DNA from: Candidatus Mycolicibacterium alkanivorans
Lineage (GTDB): Bacteria; Actinomycetota; Actinomycetes; Mycobacteriales; Mycobacteriaceae
Direction: 5' to 3'
Length of the DNA: 64,000 bases
Assembly (NCBI RefSeq): GCF_022760805.1
Contig: NZ_JAIVFL010000001.1
Coordinates: forward strand, 1,612,001-1,676,000
Made by a program: the position numbers and the translations under genes. Position 1 is the stretch's first letter. Every line of letters begins with the position of its first letter. The notes under the pieces were generated by a model that worked only from the letters and a program-made list of their open reading frames with translations, was not told where the DNA came from and made no database searches. Below, piece after piece: positions 27,869 through 35,940 of this stretch.

Positions 27869-28813
27869 CTAATTGGTGTGCAACGCCTCGTTGAGCGCGA
27901 TGCCCTTGCCGTCACGGGCCACCACCTCCACCGCCCCGGTCACCGAATTGCGCCGGAACAGAAGGTTGTTCGCCCCGGACAGCTCTCGCGCCTTGATCGT
28001 CGTGCCGTCGGAGGTGGTGACCTTGGTGCCCGCCGTCACGTACAGGCCCGCTTCGACGATGCAGTCGTCGCCCAGTGAGATGCCCAGACCCGAATTCGCC
28101 CCCAGCAGGCAGCGCTTGCCCACCGAGATCACCTCGGTGCCGCCGCCGGACAGCGTGCCCATGATCGAGGCACCGCCGCCAATGTCGGAGCCGTCGCCGA
28201 CCACCACCCCGGCCGAGATCCGGCCTTCCACCATCGAGGCGCCCAGCGTGCCGGCGTTGAAGTTCACGAACCCCTCGTGCATGACCGTGGTGCCCGGCGC
28301 CAGGTGCGCGCCCAGGCGGACCCGGTCGGCGTCGGCGATGCGCACGCCGGTGGGCACCACGTAGTCGACCAGCCGGGGGAACTTGTCCACGCCGTAGACC
28401 GTCACCGGTCCGCGGCGGCGCAAGCGCAGCCGGGTCTCCTCGAAGCCCTCGATGCGGCACGGGCCGTAGTTGGTCCACACCACGTTGGTCAGCGCGCCGA
28501 AGACACCGTCGAGGTTCAGGCCGTGCGGCTCGACCAGCCGGTGCGAGATCAGGTGCAGCCGCAAGTAGGCGTCGTAGGTGTCGGCGGGCTTGTCGTTGAG
28601 GTCGGCGATCACGGTGCGCACGGGCACGACCTCGACACCGCGGTCGGCATCCGGGCCGGCCAGCGCTTCGAACTCGTCGGGCGCCTCCGCGGCGGAGAGC
28701 CGAGTGGTTCCCGACGGGCTGTAGGCGCCCAGGTCCGGGTCGGGGAACCAGGTGTCCAGGACGGTGCCGTCGTCGGTAACGGTGGCCAAGCCGAAGCCTG
28801 CAGCAGAAGTCAC
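27869..28813 (-). CDS. dapD: Tetrahydrodipicolinate N-succinyltransferase
   Basis: Transfers succinyl from succinyl-CoA to tetrahydrodipicolinate in lysine/diaminopimelate synthesis. The 314-residue product is the actinobacterial form: an N-terminal domain, then a left-handed beta-helix of hexapeptide repeats (about residues 165-275: [40 protein letters not shown]) with the catalytic-region MVEGRIS, and a C-terminal domain. GTG 28813 follows TAGCCT by 8 bases. Divergent from dapE, which acts two steps later; a long inverted repeat lies between them. Confidence 0.95.
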   Translation of the reverse strand: MTSAAGFGLATVTDDGTVLDTWFPDPDLGAYSPSGTTRLSAAEAPDEFEALAGPDADRGVEVVPVRTVIADLNDKPADTYDAYLRLHLISHRLVEPHGLNLDGVFGALTNVVWTNYGPCRIEGFEETRLRLRRRGPVTVYGVDKFPRLVDYVVPTGVRIADADRVRLGAHLAPGTTVMHEGFVNFNAGTLGASMVEGRISAGVVVGDGSDIGGGASIMGTLSGGGTEVISVGKRCLLGANSGLGISLGDDCIVEAGLYVTAGTKVTTSDGTTIKARELSGANNLLFRRNSVTGAVEVVARDGKGIALNEALHTN

Positions 28814-28821
28814 GGTGCTAG

Positions 28822-28827
28822 AGGCTA
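28822..28827 (-). promoter_or_regulatory. -10 hexamer for dapD
   Basis: TAGCCT on the minus strand ends 8 bases before GTG 28813. The same hexamer with the same spacing precedes dapE on the other strand. Confidence 0.45.
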
Positions 28828-28838
28828 CTTTTCCGCGA

Positions 28839-28896
28839 CGAGCAGACGCAAAGTCCCCCCGACACGCCGGCTATTCGGGAACTTTGCGTCTGCTCG
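28839..28896. repeat. Inverted repeat with 16-bp arms between dapD and dapE
   Basis: CGAGCAGACGCAAAGT (28839-28854) is perfectly repeated in inverse orientation at 28881-28896, separated by 26 bases. Two more pairs form beyond a bulged A. The genes on either side diverge, so this is not a shared terminator. It could be a mobile palindromic element or a regulatory cruciform. Confidence 0.75.
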
Positions 28897-28928
28897 CGGG
28901 GGAAGGCGGCAGTGCGCCCCTGAGAAGC

Positions 28929-28934
28929 TAGCCT
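28929..28934 (+). promoter_or_regulatory. -10 hexamer for dapE
   Basis: TAGCCT ends 8 bases before GTG 28943, mirroring dapD. Confidence 0.45.
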
Positions 28935-28942
28935 GGTCAGCT

Positions 28943-30007
28943 GTGCTGGACTTGCGCGCGGATCCGATCGCGCTGACCGCTGCCCTCGTCGACATCCCCA
29001 GCGAGTCGCGCGACGAGGCCCGCATCGCCGACGAGGTCGAGGCGGCGCTGCGCGAGCAGACCTCGGGCTTCGAGATAGTCCGCAACGGTGACGCGGTGCT
29101 GGCCCGCACCCACTTCGGCCGCCCGTCGCGGGTGCTGCTGGCCGGCCACCTCGACACCGTGCCGATCGCGGACAACGTGCCCTCCCGACGCGACGGCGAC
29201 CACCTGTTCGGCTGTGGCAGCTCGGACATGAAATCCGGCGACGCCGTCTTCCTGCACCTGGCGGCCACGGTCGCCGAACCGGTCCACGACGTCACCCTGG
29301 TGATGTACGACTGCGAGGAGATCGAGGCGTCGGCCAACGGGCTGGGCCGCATCGAGCGTGAGCTGCCGGACTGGCTGGCCGCCGACGTGGCGATCCTCGG
29401 CGAGCCGTCCGGCGGCTACATCGAGGCCGGCTGCCAGGGCACCATGCGGGTGCTCATCTCCGCCGCTGGGACCCGCGCGCACTCGGCCCGATCCTGGTTG
29501 GGCGACAACGCGATTCACAAGCTCGGCGCCGTCCTGGACCGGCTGGCCGGCTACGAGGCCCGGATGGTCGACATCGACGGCTGCATCTACCGCGAAGGCC
29601 TCTCGGCGGTGCGGATCGACGGGGGAGTGGCCGGCAACGTCATCCCGGACGCGGCGTCGCTCACCGTGAACTTCCGGTTCGCGCCCGACCGCTCCCCGGA
29701 GGCGGCACTGGCCCACGTGCGTGAGGTGTTCGACGGGCTCGACGTGACGCTGCAGCAGACCGACGTGGCCGCCGGCGCGCTACCCGGCCTGCACCACCCG
29801 GCCGCCGCGGCCCTGGTCGAGGCCGCCGACGGGATGGTCCGCGCCAAGTACGGCTGGACCGACGCGGCGCGGTTCGCCGCGCTCGGCATCCCCGCGGTGA
29901 ACTACGGGCCCGGTGATCCGAACCTGGCCCACCGCCGCGACGAGCGGGTGTCGGTCGGCCAGATCACCACTGTCACGCAGACGCTGCGCCGCTACCTGGC
30001 GGCCTGA
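28943..30007 (+). CDS. dapE: Succinyl-diaminopimelate desuccinylase
   Basis: A di-zinc M20-family amidohydrolase that releases succinate from N-succinyl-L,L-diaminopimelate. Metal ligands appear in [10 protein letters not shown], the [12 protein letters not shown] segment, [10 protein letters not shown] (catalytic Glu pair) and ILGEPSG; the C-terminal ligand His lies in [11 protein letters not shown]. The 354-residue length equals that recalled for M. tuberculosis DapE. GTG 28943 is preceded by TAGCCT. A longer frame reaching back through dapD is spurious. dapD, dapE and the dapC-type gene upstream cover three successive succinylase-branch steps. Confidence 0.94.
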   Translation: MLDLRADPIALTAALVDIPSESRDEARIADEVEAALREQTSGFEIVRNGDAVLARTHFGRPSRVLLAGHLDTVPIADNVPSRRDGDHLFGCGSSDMKSGDAVFLHLAATVAEPVHDVTLVMYDCEEIEASANGLGRIERELPDWLAADVAILGEPSGGYIEAGCQGTMRVLISAAGTRAHSARSWLGDNAIHKLGAVLDRLAGYEARMVDIDGCIYREGLSAVRIDGGVAGNVIPDAASLTVNFRFAPDRSPEAALAHVREVFDGLDVTLQQTDVAAGALPGLHHPAAAALVEAADGMVRAKYGWTDAARFAALGIPAVNYGPGDPNLAHRRDERVSVGQITTVTQTLRRYLAA

Positions 30008-30267
30008 GCGTCCTCAACCGCCGAACGGATGAACGCGCAGTCCACGCCCGCACCACCCCCAACTCGGGAATGAACAGCGCCGACCTGGTTCCGTGCCGAG
30101 ATTCCGCGCGGCTCAACGTCTTTGGCGCCTCGGCGATCTGCACCAGCGGCCCGAAGGCCCCGAACGGCACCGAACCGTTGGCCACCGAATCGGCATAGCC
30201 GGACTTTATTTGCCGCGTCGGCCCGGCAGGGCAACAGCGGTAAATCGGCTGCGCTAAGTTTCTGTGA
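30008..30267. other. 260-base region with no convincing gene
   Basis: The minus strand has an open frame (29973-30185) that would begin GTG and read ANGSVPFGAFGPLVQIAEAP, but it runs into the end of dapE and ends in Arg-rich noise. It may be a decayed remnant of the genes that lie here in M. tuberculosis (Rv1203c, Rv1204c). Nothing else is seen except the promoter of the next gene. Confidence 0.3.
30255..30260 (+). promoter_or_regulatory. -10 hexamer for a leaderless LOG-family transcript
   Basis: TAAGTT ends 7 bases before GTG 30268. Confidence 0.5.
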
Positions 30268-30834
30268 GTGCAGCCTCAACCGGAATCCCCCGACCAGTGG
30301 GCGGTGTGCGTGTACTGCGCATCCAGCCCCCGCCATCCTGAACTGCTCGGCCTGGCCCGCCGGGTAGGCGAGGCGATCGCCGAGCGCGGGTGGACGCTGG
30401 TCTACGGCGGCGGCAACGTCTCGGCGATGGGCGCGGTGGCCGACGGGGCGCGGTCCCGCGGCGGCCGGACCGTCGGCGTCATCCCCAAGGCACTAGTGCA
30501 CCGCGAGCTGGCCGACGTCGACGCCGACGAGCTGATCGTCACCGACACCATGCGCCAGCGCAAGCAGGTGATGGAGGACCGCAGTGACGCGTTCCTGACG
30601 CTGCCCGGCGGAATCGGCACGCTGGAGGAACTTTTCGAAACGTGGACCGCGGGGTACCTGGGTTTGCATGACAAGCCGGTGGTCCTTCTCGACCCCGCCG
30701 GCCACTATGACGCCCTGCGGACCTGGCTGGCATCGTTGGTCGACTCCGGCTACGTCGCATCGACTGCCCTGGACCGCCTGCTGGTGGTCGACGATGTCGA
30801 AACGGCGATCGAGCTCTGCGCGGCCCGCGGTTAG
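30268..30834 (+). CDS. log: LOG-family nucleotide phosphoribohydrolase (Rv1205-like)
   Basis: A 188-residue Rossmann-fold protein of the lysine decarboxylase-like/LOG family, which cleaves cytokinin-type nucleoside 5'-monophosphates to release the base. The signature LPGGIGTLEELFE is at residues about 112-124, with VYGGGNVSAMGAVADGA upstream and MRQRKQVM contributing the conserved Arg and Lys. In M. tuberculosis Rv1205 is the Log enzyme implicated in proteasome-linked aldehyde toxicity. The stop TAG overlaps the TAGGCT hexamer that probably drives fadD6. Confidence 0.9.
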   Translation: MQPQPESPDQWAVCVYCASSPRHPELLGLARRVGEAIAERGWTLVYGGGNVSAMGAVADGARSRGGRTVGVIPKALVHRELADVDADELIVTDTMRQRKQVMEDRSDAFLTLPGGIGTLEELFETWTAGYLGLHDKPVVLLDPAGHYDALRTWLASLVDSGYVASTALDRLLVVDDVETAIELCAARG

Positions 30835-30837
30835 GCT
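30832..30837 (+). promoter_or_regulatory. Candidate -10 hexamer for fadD6
   Basis: TAGGCT begins at the stop codon of the LOG gene and would give a leader of about 29 bases containing GAGAGGTGG. Confidence 0.4.
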
Positions 30838-30872
30838 GGTCTGTCCCACGCGGAAGACGAGAGGTGGCGGCC

Positions 30873-32663
30873 ATGGCCAGTGACGAGTCCGGTTCGCAGG
30901 GCTCCCGACTTTCGGTCGGTCTGCTCGACCTGGCGACCCGGCTGCCCTCGGTGGTGATGGACGCCCCGGTGATCCTGCGCGGCGCGCTGACCGGATTCCT
31001 GGCGCTGCCGACGTCGAGGACCTCGATCGGCAAGGTGTTCCAGGACCGCGCCGCGCGCTACGGCGACCGGGTGTTCATCCGGTTCGGCGACGAGAAGGTG
31101 ACCTACCGGCAGGCCAACGAGACGGCCAACCGCTACGCGGTGGCGTTGGCGGACAAGGGCGTTGGGCGCGGCGACGTGGTGGGCATCATGCTGCGCAACT
31201 CGCCCAACGCGGTGCTGACGATGCTCGCCGCCGTCAAGTGCGGTGCGGTTGCCGGCATGCTCAACTACCACCAGCGCGGAGATGTGTTGTCGCACAGCAT
31301 CGGTCTGCTCGACGCCAAGGTCGTCATCGCCGAGTCCGATCTGGTCGAGCCCATCACCGAGAGCGGGGCGAAGGTCGCCGAGCTGACCACCATCGAGGAT
31401 TTCCAGAAGGCGGCCGCCGACAAGCCCACCGACAATCCGCGCTCGGCCTCGGAGATCCAGGCCCGCGACACCGCGTTCTACATCTTCACCTCGGGCACCA
31501 CCGGCCATCCCAAGGCCAGTGTGATGACCCACCACCGCTGGCTGCGTGCGCTGGGGGCGTTCGGTGGCCTGGGCCTGCGCCTCAAGAGCGACGACACCCT
31601 GTACTGCCCGCTGCCGCTCTACCATAACAACGCGCTGACGGTCGCGGTGTCGTCGGTCATCAACGCCGGCGGCACCCTGGCGCTGGGCAAGTCGTTCTCG
31701 GCGTCGAAGTTCTGGGACGAGGTGATCGGCATGGAGGCCACCGCCTTCATCTACGTCGGCGAGGTGTGCCGCTATCTGCTCAACCAGCCGCCCAAGGACA
31801 CCGACCGCGCCCACAAGATCCGGGTGATCGCCGGAAATGGGCTGCGCCCGGAGATCTGGGACGAGTTCACCAAACGCTTCGGTATCGGTCGGGTCGCCGA
31901 GTTCTATGCCGCCAGCGAGGGCAACACCGCGTTCATCAACGTCTTCAACATCCCGAAGACCACCGGCATCAGCCCGCTGCCGCTGGCCTACGTCGAGTAC
32001 GACCCGGAGACCGGCGAGCCGGTGCGCGACGAGAACGGCCGGGTGCGCAAGGTGCCGGCCGGGAAGCCCGGCCTGCTGATCAGCCCGGTGAACAAGCTCT
32101 CGCCGTTCGACGGCTACACCGACAAGGAAGCCAGCGAGAAGAAGCTGGTGCGTAACGCCTTCAAAGAGGGCGACGTCTGGTTCAACACCGGTGACGTGAT
32201 GAGCCCGCAGGGCATGGGGCATGCCGCCTTCTCCGACCGGCTTGGCGACACCTTCCGGTGGAAGGGCGAGAACGTCGCCACCACCCAGGTCGAGGCCGCG
32301 CTGGCCCAGGACGAGAACATCGAGGAGTCCACAGTGTTCGGGGTCGAGGTGCCCGACACCGGTGGCCGCGCCGGGATGGCGGCGGTCACGCTGCGAGAGG
32401 GTGTGGAGTTCGACGGCAAGGAGCTGGCCGAGACCGTCTACGCTAACCTGCCCAGCTACGCCGCGCCGCTGTTCGTGAGGGTAGTGGAGTCGCTGGAGAC
32501 CACCTCGACGTTCAAGAGCCGCAAGGTCGACCTGCGCAAGCAGGGCTACGGCGACGAGGTGAAGGACCCGCTGTATGTGCTGAAGGGCCGCGACGAAGGC
32601 TACGTGCCGTTCTACGACGAGTACCCGGGCGAAGTCGCGGCGGGCAGACGCCCGAAGGGCTGA
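30873..32663 (+). CDS. fadD6: FadD6, very-long-chain or fatty acyl-CoA synthetase (FATP type)
   Basis: A 596-residue ANL-superfamily enzyme of the fatty-acid-transport-protein subgroup, activating fatty acids to acyl-CoA at the membrane. The AMP-binding P-loop is FYIFTSGTTGHPKASV (about residues 205-220); EFYAASEGN and WFNTGDVMSPQGMGHAAFSD follow, and the FATP-specific C-terminus TFKSRKVDLRKQGYG is present. ATG 30873 is chosen over GTG 30864 because GAGAGGTGG is then well spaced. Length is one residue shorter than the M. tuberculosis protein as I recall it. Confidence 0.94.
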   Translation: MASDESGSQGSRLSVGLLDLATRLPSVVMDAPVILRGALTGFLALPTSRTSIGKVFQDRAARYGDRVFIRFGDEKVTYRQANETANRYAVALADKGVGRGDVVGIMLRNSPNAVLTMLAAVKCGAVAGMLNYHQRGDVLSHSIGLLDAKVVIAESDLVEPITESGAKVAELTTIEDFQKAAADKPTDNPRSASEIQARDTAFYIFTSGTTGHPKASVMTHHRWLRALGAFGGLGLRLKSDDTLYCPLPLYHNNALTVAVSSVINAGGTLALGKSFSASKFWDEVIGMEATAFIYVGEVCRYLLNQPPKDTDRAHKIRVIAGNGLRPEIWDEFTKRFGIGRVAEFYAASEGNTAFINVFNIPKTTGISPLPLAYVEYDPETGEPVRDENGRVRKVPAGKPGLLISPVNKLSPFDGYTDKEASEKKLVRNAFKEGDVWFNTGDVMSPQGMGHAAFSDRLGDTFRWKGENVATTQVEAALAQDENIEESTVFGVEVPDTGGRAGMAAVTLREGVEFDGKELAETVYANLPSYAAPLFVRVVESLETTSTFKSRKVDLRKQGYGDEVKDPLYVLKGRDEGYVPFYDEYPGEVAAGRRPKG

Positions 32664-32722
32664 GCTGGTCGAGCGGGCCACACCATTTCGTCGATCTCGG
32701 CGTGACCAGGCACCATGGTGGA

Positions 32723-33598
32723 GTGACGTCGACGTTCTGCGGACGGCCGGTGGCCGGTGATCGCGCCTTGATCATGGCGATCGTCAACCGCACCCCCGAC
32801 TCGTTCTATGATCGTGGTGCGACGTTCACCGACGAGGCCGCCAAGGCCGCGGTCCACCGCGTCATCTCCGAAGGAGCCGACGTCGTCGACGTCGGCGGCG
32901 TCAAGGCGGGCCCGGGTGCGGTGGTCGACGCCGAGGAGGAGATCGCCCGTGTCGTGCCGTTCATCGAGTGGCTGCGCGCCGAATACCCCGACCAGCTGAT
33001 CAGTGTCGACACCTGGCGCGCCTCGGTGGCCAAGCAGGCCTGTGCGGCGGGCGCGGACCTGATCAACGACACGTGGGCCGGCGCCGACCCCGCGTTGCCC
33101 GAGGTCGCGGCCGAGTTCGGGGCCGGGCTGGTGTGCTCGCACACCGGCGGGGCGGCGCCGCGGACGCGGCCGTTCCGGGTCAGCTACGGGACCACCGTGG
33201 CCGGCGTGGTCGACGACGTCATCGCCGAGGCCACCGCCGCCGCGGAGCACGCGGTTGCGGTCGGGGTGGCCCGCGACGCGATCCTGATCGATCCCACCCA
33301 CGATTTCGGCAAGAACACTTACCACGGCCTTACTTTGTTGCGCCATGTAAAAGATCTTGTTAAGACCGGATGGCCCGTCCTGATGGCGCTGAGTAACAAG
33401 GATTTCGTCGGGGAGACTTTGGGTGTGGAACTGACCGAACGCCTGGAGGGGACCCTGGCCGCCACCGCGCTGGCCGCCGCCGACGGAGCCCGCATGTTCC
33501 GGGTGCACGAGGTGGGGCCGACGCGGCGGGTGCTGGAGATGGTCGCGTCGATTCGGGGGGATCGGCGACCGACGCGGACGGTGAGGGGACTGGCGTGA
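32723..33598 (+). CDS. folP2: FolP2, dihydropteroate synthase-like protein
   Basis: A 291-residue TIM-barrel protein of the dihydropteroate synthase family. It has the pterin-site strands in modified form (IMAIVNRTPDSFYDRGATF, DVVDVGGVKAGPG, LISVDTWRA, DLINDTWAG, LIDPTHDFGKNT). In mycobacteria FolP2 appears not to supply the main synthase activity, which belongs to FolP1; its role is unsettled. GTG 32723 is preferred; GTG 32702 would add 7 residues. A CACCATGGTG palindrome lies immediately upstream. The stop overlaps the GTG of gpgS (GTGA), so both are coupled. Confidence 0.88.
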   Translation: MTSTFCGRPVAGDRALIMAIVNRTPDSFYDRGATFTDEAAKAAVHRVISEGADVVDVGGVKAGPGAVVDAEEEIARVVPFIEWLRAEYPDQLISVDTWRASVAKQACAAGADLINDTWAGADPALPEVAAEFGAGLVCSHTGGAAPRTRPFRVSYGTTVAGVVDDVIAEATAAAEHAVAVGVARDAILIDPTHDFGKNTYHGLTLLRHVKDLVKTGWPVLMALSNKDFVGETLGVELTERLEGTLAATALAAADGARMFRVHEVGPTRRVLEMVASIRGDRRPTRTVRGLA

Positions 33599-34530
33599 CC
33601 GACCTCGCCGCCACCTACACCCTGCCCGGTGACATCTGGCTGTCGGACAACAGTTGGACCCATCCCACCTGGACCGTGGCCGACCTAGTCGCCGCCAAGC
33701 AGAGCAGAAGCATCTCGGTGGTCCTGCCCGCGCTCAACGAGGAGGAGACGGTCGGTTCCGTCGTCGAAACCATCAGCCCGTTGCTGGGCGGCCTGGTCGA
33801 CGAGCTGATCGTGCTGGACTCCGGGTCCACCGACGACACCGAGATCCGCGCCATCGCCGCCGGAGCCTGCGTGGTCAGCCGGGAGCAGGCGCTGCCCGAG
33901 GTCGAACCGCTGCCCGGCAAGGGCGAGGTGCTTTGGCGCTCGCTGGCCGCAACCACCGGCGACATCGTCGTGTTCGTCGACTCCGACCTGATTGACCCCG
34001 ACCCGATGTTTGTGCCCCGGCTGGTCGGCCCGCTGCTCACGGGCGACGGGATCCACCTGGTCAAAGGCTTCTACCGCCGGCCGCTGAAGGTCGGCAGCGG
34101 CCAGGACGCGCACGGCGGCGGACGGGTGACCGAACTGGTTGCGCGCCCGCTGCTGGCAGCGTTGCGGCCCGAGCTCGGCTGCGTGATCCAGCCGCTGAGC
34201 GGCGAGTACGCCGGCACCCGCGAGCTGCTCACCTCACTGCCGTTCGCGCCGGGCTACGGCGTGGAGATCGGTGTGCTGATCGACACCTACGACCGGCTCG
34301 GTCTGGACGCGATCGCCCAGGTCAATCTGGGTGTGCGGGCGCATCGCAACCGGCCGCTGACCGACCTGGGCGCGATGAGCCGGCAGGTGATCGCCACCCT
34401 GCTGTCGCGCTGCGGGATCGCCGACTCCGGCGTCGGGCTCACCCAGTTCCTGCCCGACGGTGACGGCTACGAGCTGCGGACCACGGCGGTCTCGCTGGCC
34501 GACCGCCCACCGATGAACACCCTGCGCTGA
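33595..34530 (+). CDS. gpgS: Glucosyl-3-phosphoglycerate synthase
   Basis: A GT81-family GT-A glycosyltransferase that transfers glucose to 3-phosphoglycerate, the first step to methylglucose lipopolysaccharide. The 311-residue protein shows SVVLPALNEEETVGSVV (nucleotide sugar site), the DSGSTDDT segment, the DXD-type metal motif in VFVDSDLIDP, and PLSGEYAGTRELL. GTG 33595 overlaps folP2's TGA by 4 bases. Order folP2-gpgS-Rv1209-like-tagA is conserved with M. tuberculosis, where the enzyme is Rv1208. Confidence 0.95.
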   Translation: MTDLAATYTLPGDIWLSDNSWTHPTWTVADLVAAKQSRSISVVLPALNEEETVGSVVETISPLLGGLVDELIVLDSGSTDDTEIRAIAAGACVVSREQALPEVEPLPGKGEVLWRSLAATTGDIVVFVDSDLIDPDPMFVPRLVGPLLTGDGIHLVKGFYRRPLKVGSGQDAHGGGRVTELVARPLLAALRPELGCVIQPLSGEYAGTRELLTSLPFAPGYGVEIGVLIDTYDRLGLDAIAQVNLGVRAHRNRPLTDLGAMSRQVIATLLSRCGIADSGVGLTQFLPDGDGYELRTTAVSLADRPPMNTLR

Positions 34531-34610
34531 CCCTTTTCCGGCGCGAACGTGGTGTTACCCCCAAGCTTTCGGCCGGTCCGCGGGTCTCAAGTCCCACACT
34601 CGGCGCGAAG

Positions 34611-34616
34611 TAGTCT
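34611..34616 (+). promoter_or_regulatory. -10 hexamer for a leaderless Rv1209-like transcript
   Basis: TAGTCT ends 6 bases before GTG 34623; it also serves tagA, which overlaps the end of that gene. Confidence 0.55.
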
Positions 34617-34622
34617 CGTGTC

Positions 34623-34973
34623 GTGACGTTGATCCTGCTCTACCTGGTGGTGCTGATCCTCATCGGCGTCGTGCTGTTCGGGGTGGCCAGCCTGGTCTTC
34701 GGACGAGGGGAAGAGCTGCCGCCGCTGCCGCGGGGCACCACCGCGACCGTGCTGCCGGCCTCTGGAGTCACCGGCGCCGATATCGAGGCGGTGAAGTTCA
34801 CGCAGGTGCCGCGCGGTTACAAGACCAGCGAGGTGGACTGGGTCCTGGACCGCCTCGGCGCCGAACTCGACCAGCTGCGCGGTGAGCTCGCCGCCGTGCG
34901 CGCCGCCGCCGGACTCGACGAGCCCGCCGTCACCCATCACGCCGCCCCCGCCCCGGATGCGGAGCCGGTGTGA
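34623..34973 (+). CDS. Membrane-anchored DivIVA-like protein, Rv1209-like
   Basis: A 116-residue protein with one N-terminal membrane helix (LILLYLVVLILIGVVLFGVAS), a short Pro-rich linker and a DivIVA-like module: ADIEAVKFTQVPRGYKTSEV, then DWVLDRLGAELDQLRGELAA, a coiled coil of about four heptads. The last 20 residues are Ala/Pro/His-rich. Such proteins are thought to connect the membrane to polar growth or division factors, but no specific role is known here. Its stop overlaps tagA's GTG by 4 bases, so the pair is coupled. Confidence 0.8.
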   Translation: MTLILLYLVVLILIGVVLFGVASLVFGRGEELPPLPRGTTATVLPASGVTGADIEAVKFTQVPRGYKTSEVDWVLDRLGAELDQLRGELAAVRAAAGLDEPAVTHHAAPAPDAEPV

Positions 34974-35578
34974 CCGACGTCGTCGACGATGGAAAGGTTC
35001 GCTGCGACTGGGCCCGGTCCCTGGCCGGAGCCCAGCCCACCCTCTACCGCGACTATCACGATCACGAGTGGGGCAAAGAGTTGCGCGGCAGCGTCGCCCT
35101 ATTCGAGCGGATGAGCCTGGAGGCCTTCCAGAGCGGTCTGTCGTGGCTGATCATCCTGCGCAAGCGGGACAACTTCCGGCAGGCATTCGACGGGTTCGAC
35201 ATCGAAACCGTGGCCCGCTACACCGACCGGGACGTCGCCCGGCTGATGGCCGACGTCGGCATCGTGCGCAATCGCGCCAAGATCGAGGCCACCATCGCCA
35301 ACGCCCGCGCGGCCGCCGACCTGGAGGCCGACCTCTCCGACCTGCTGTGGTCGTACGCACCGTCACCGCGGCCCCGCCCCAGGACGCTGTCGGACGTGCC
35401 GTCACTGAGCCCGGAGTCCCAGGCGATGGCCAAAGACCTCAAGAAGCGGGGATTCCGCTTTGTCGGACCCACCACCGCCTACGCATTGATGCAGGCAACG
35501 GGCATGGTCGACGACCACATCGAGTCCTGCTGGGTGCCCCTGTCGCGGCCGCGAAGAAACGTTGATCACAGCCGCTGA
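34970..35578 (+). CDS. tagA: 3-methyladenine DNA glycosylase I
   Basis: Excises 3-methyladenine from alkylated DNA. The 202-residue protein has the Tag signature: N-terminal zinc-ligand-type CDWARS, YHDHEWG, FERMSLEAFQSGLSWLIILRKRDNFRQAF (helix-hairpin and catalytic Glu), GIVRNRAKI and the C-terminal GFRFVGPTTAYALMQATGMVDDH. GTG 34970 overlaps the preceding stop. Coupling with the DivIVA-like gene matches Rv1209-Rv1210. Neighbours suggest no dedicated DNA-repair operon. Confidence 0.93.
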   Translation: MTDVVDDGKVRCDWARSLAGAQPTLYRDYHDHEWGKELRGSVALFERMSLEAFQSGLSWLIILRKRDNFRQAFDGFDIETVARYTDRDVARLMADVGIVRNRAKIEATIANARAAADLEADLSDLLWSYAPSPRPRPRTLSDVPSLSPESQAMAKDLKKRGFRFVGPTTAYALMQATGMVDDHIESCWVPLSRPRRNVDHSR

Positions 35579-35617
35579 GCCGGGTCTTTCACACGCATGC
35601 GCTCCGATGAGGAACAA

Positions 35618-35623
35618 TAGAAT
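35618..35623 (+). promoter_or_regulatory. Candidate -10 hexamer for the DUF3117 gene
   Basis: TAGAAT in an AT-rich patch (CAATAGAATCTGAAAA) 103 bases before ATG 35726. It would give a leader near 95 bases. Confidence 0.4.
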
Positions 35624-35725
35624 CTGAAAACAGGCAGTTCAGTGCCGGAGATGCAGCAGCCATGCTCTCCGGCACCGATCCGGGTCCGTGACTTCGGGCC
35701 GGCTCGAATCTGGAGGGAGTGCTCG

Positions 35726-35893
35726 ATGGCGGCGATGAAGCCCCGGACTGGAGACGGTCCGCTGGAAGCAACCAAGGAGGGGCGCGGCATCGTGATGCGG
35801 GTACCACTGGAGGGCGGTGGCAGGCTCGTCGTCGAGCTCACCCCCGAAGAAGCCGCTGCCCTCGGCGACGAACTCAAAGGCGTCACCAGCTAA
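35726..35893 (+). CDS. DUF3117 protein, Rv1211-like
   Basis: A 55-residue protein beginning MAAMKPRTGDGPLEATKEGR, then IVMRVPLEGGGRLVVELTPE and a short helix AAALGDELKGV. It is the full-length form of a very conserved actinobacterial small-protein family of unknown function. ATG 35726 has GGAGGGAG 6 bases upstream, which decides the start against a longer frame. A strong bidirectional terminator lies 12 bases after the stop. Confidence 0.9.
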   Translation: MAAMKPRTGDGPLEATKEGRGIVMRVPLEGGGRLVVELTPEEAAALGDELKGVTS

Positions 35894-35905
35894 CTGATCG
35901 ACCTC

Positions 35906-35933
35906 GAAACCCCGCGCCACCGCGCGGGGTTTC
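35906..35933. terminator. Bidirectional intrinsic terminator between the DUF3117 gene and glgA
   Basis: GAAACCCCGCG (35906-35916) pairs perfectly with CGCGGGGTTTC (35923-35933) around a 6-base loop. A-run and T-run ends on each side let the hairpin serve both convergent genes. Confidence 0.85.
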
Positions 35934-35940
35934 GTGCTGC

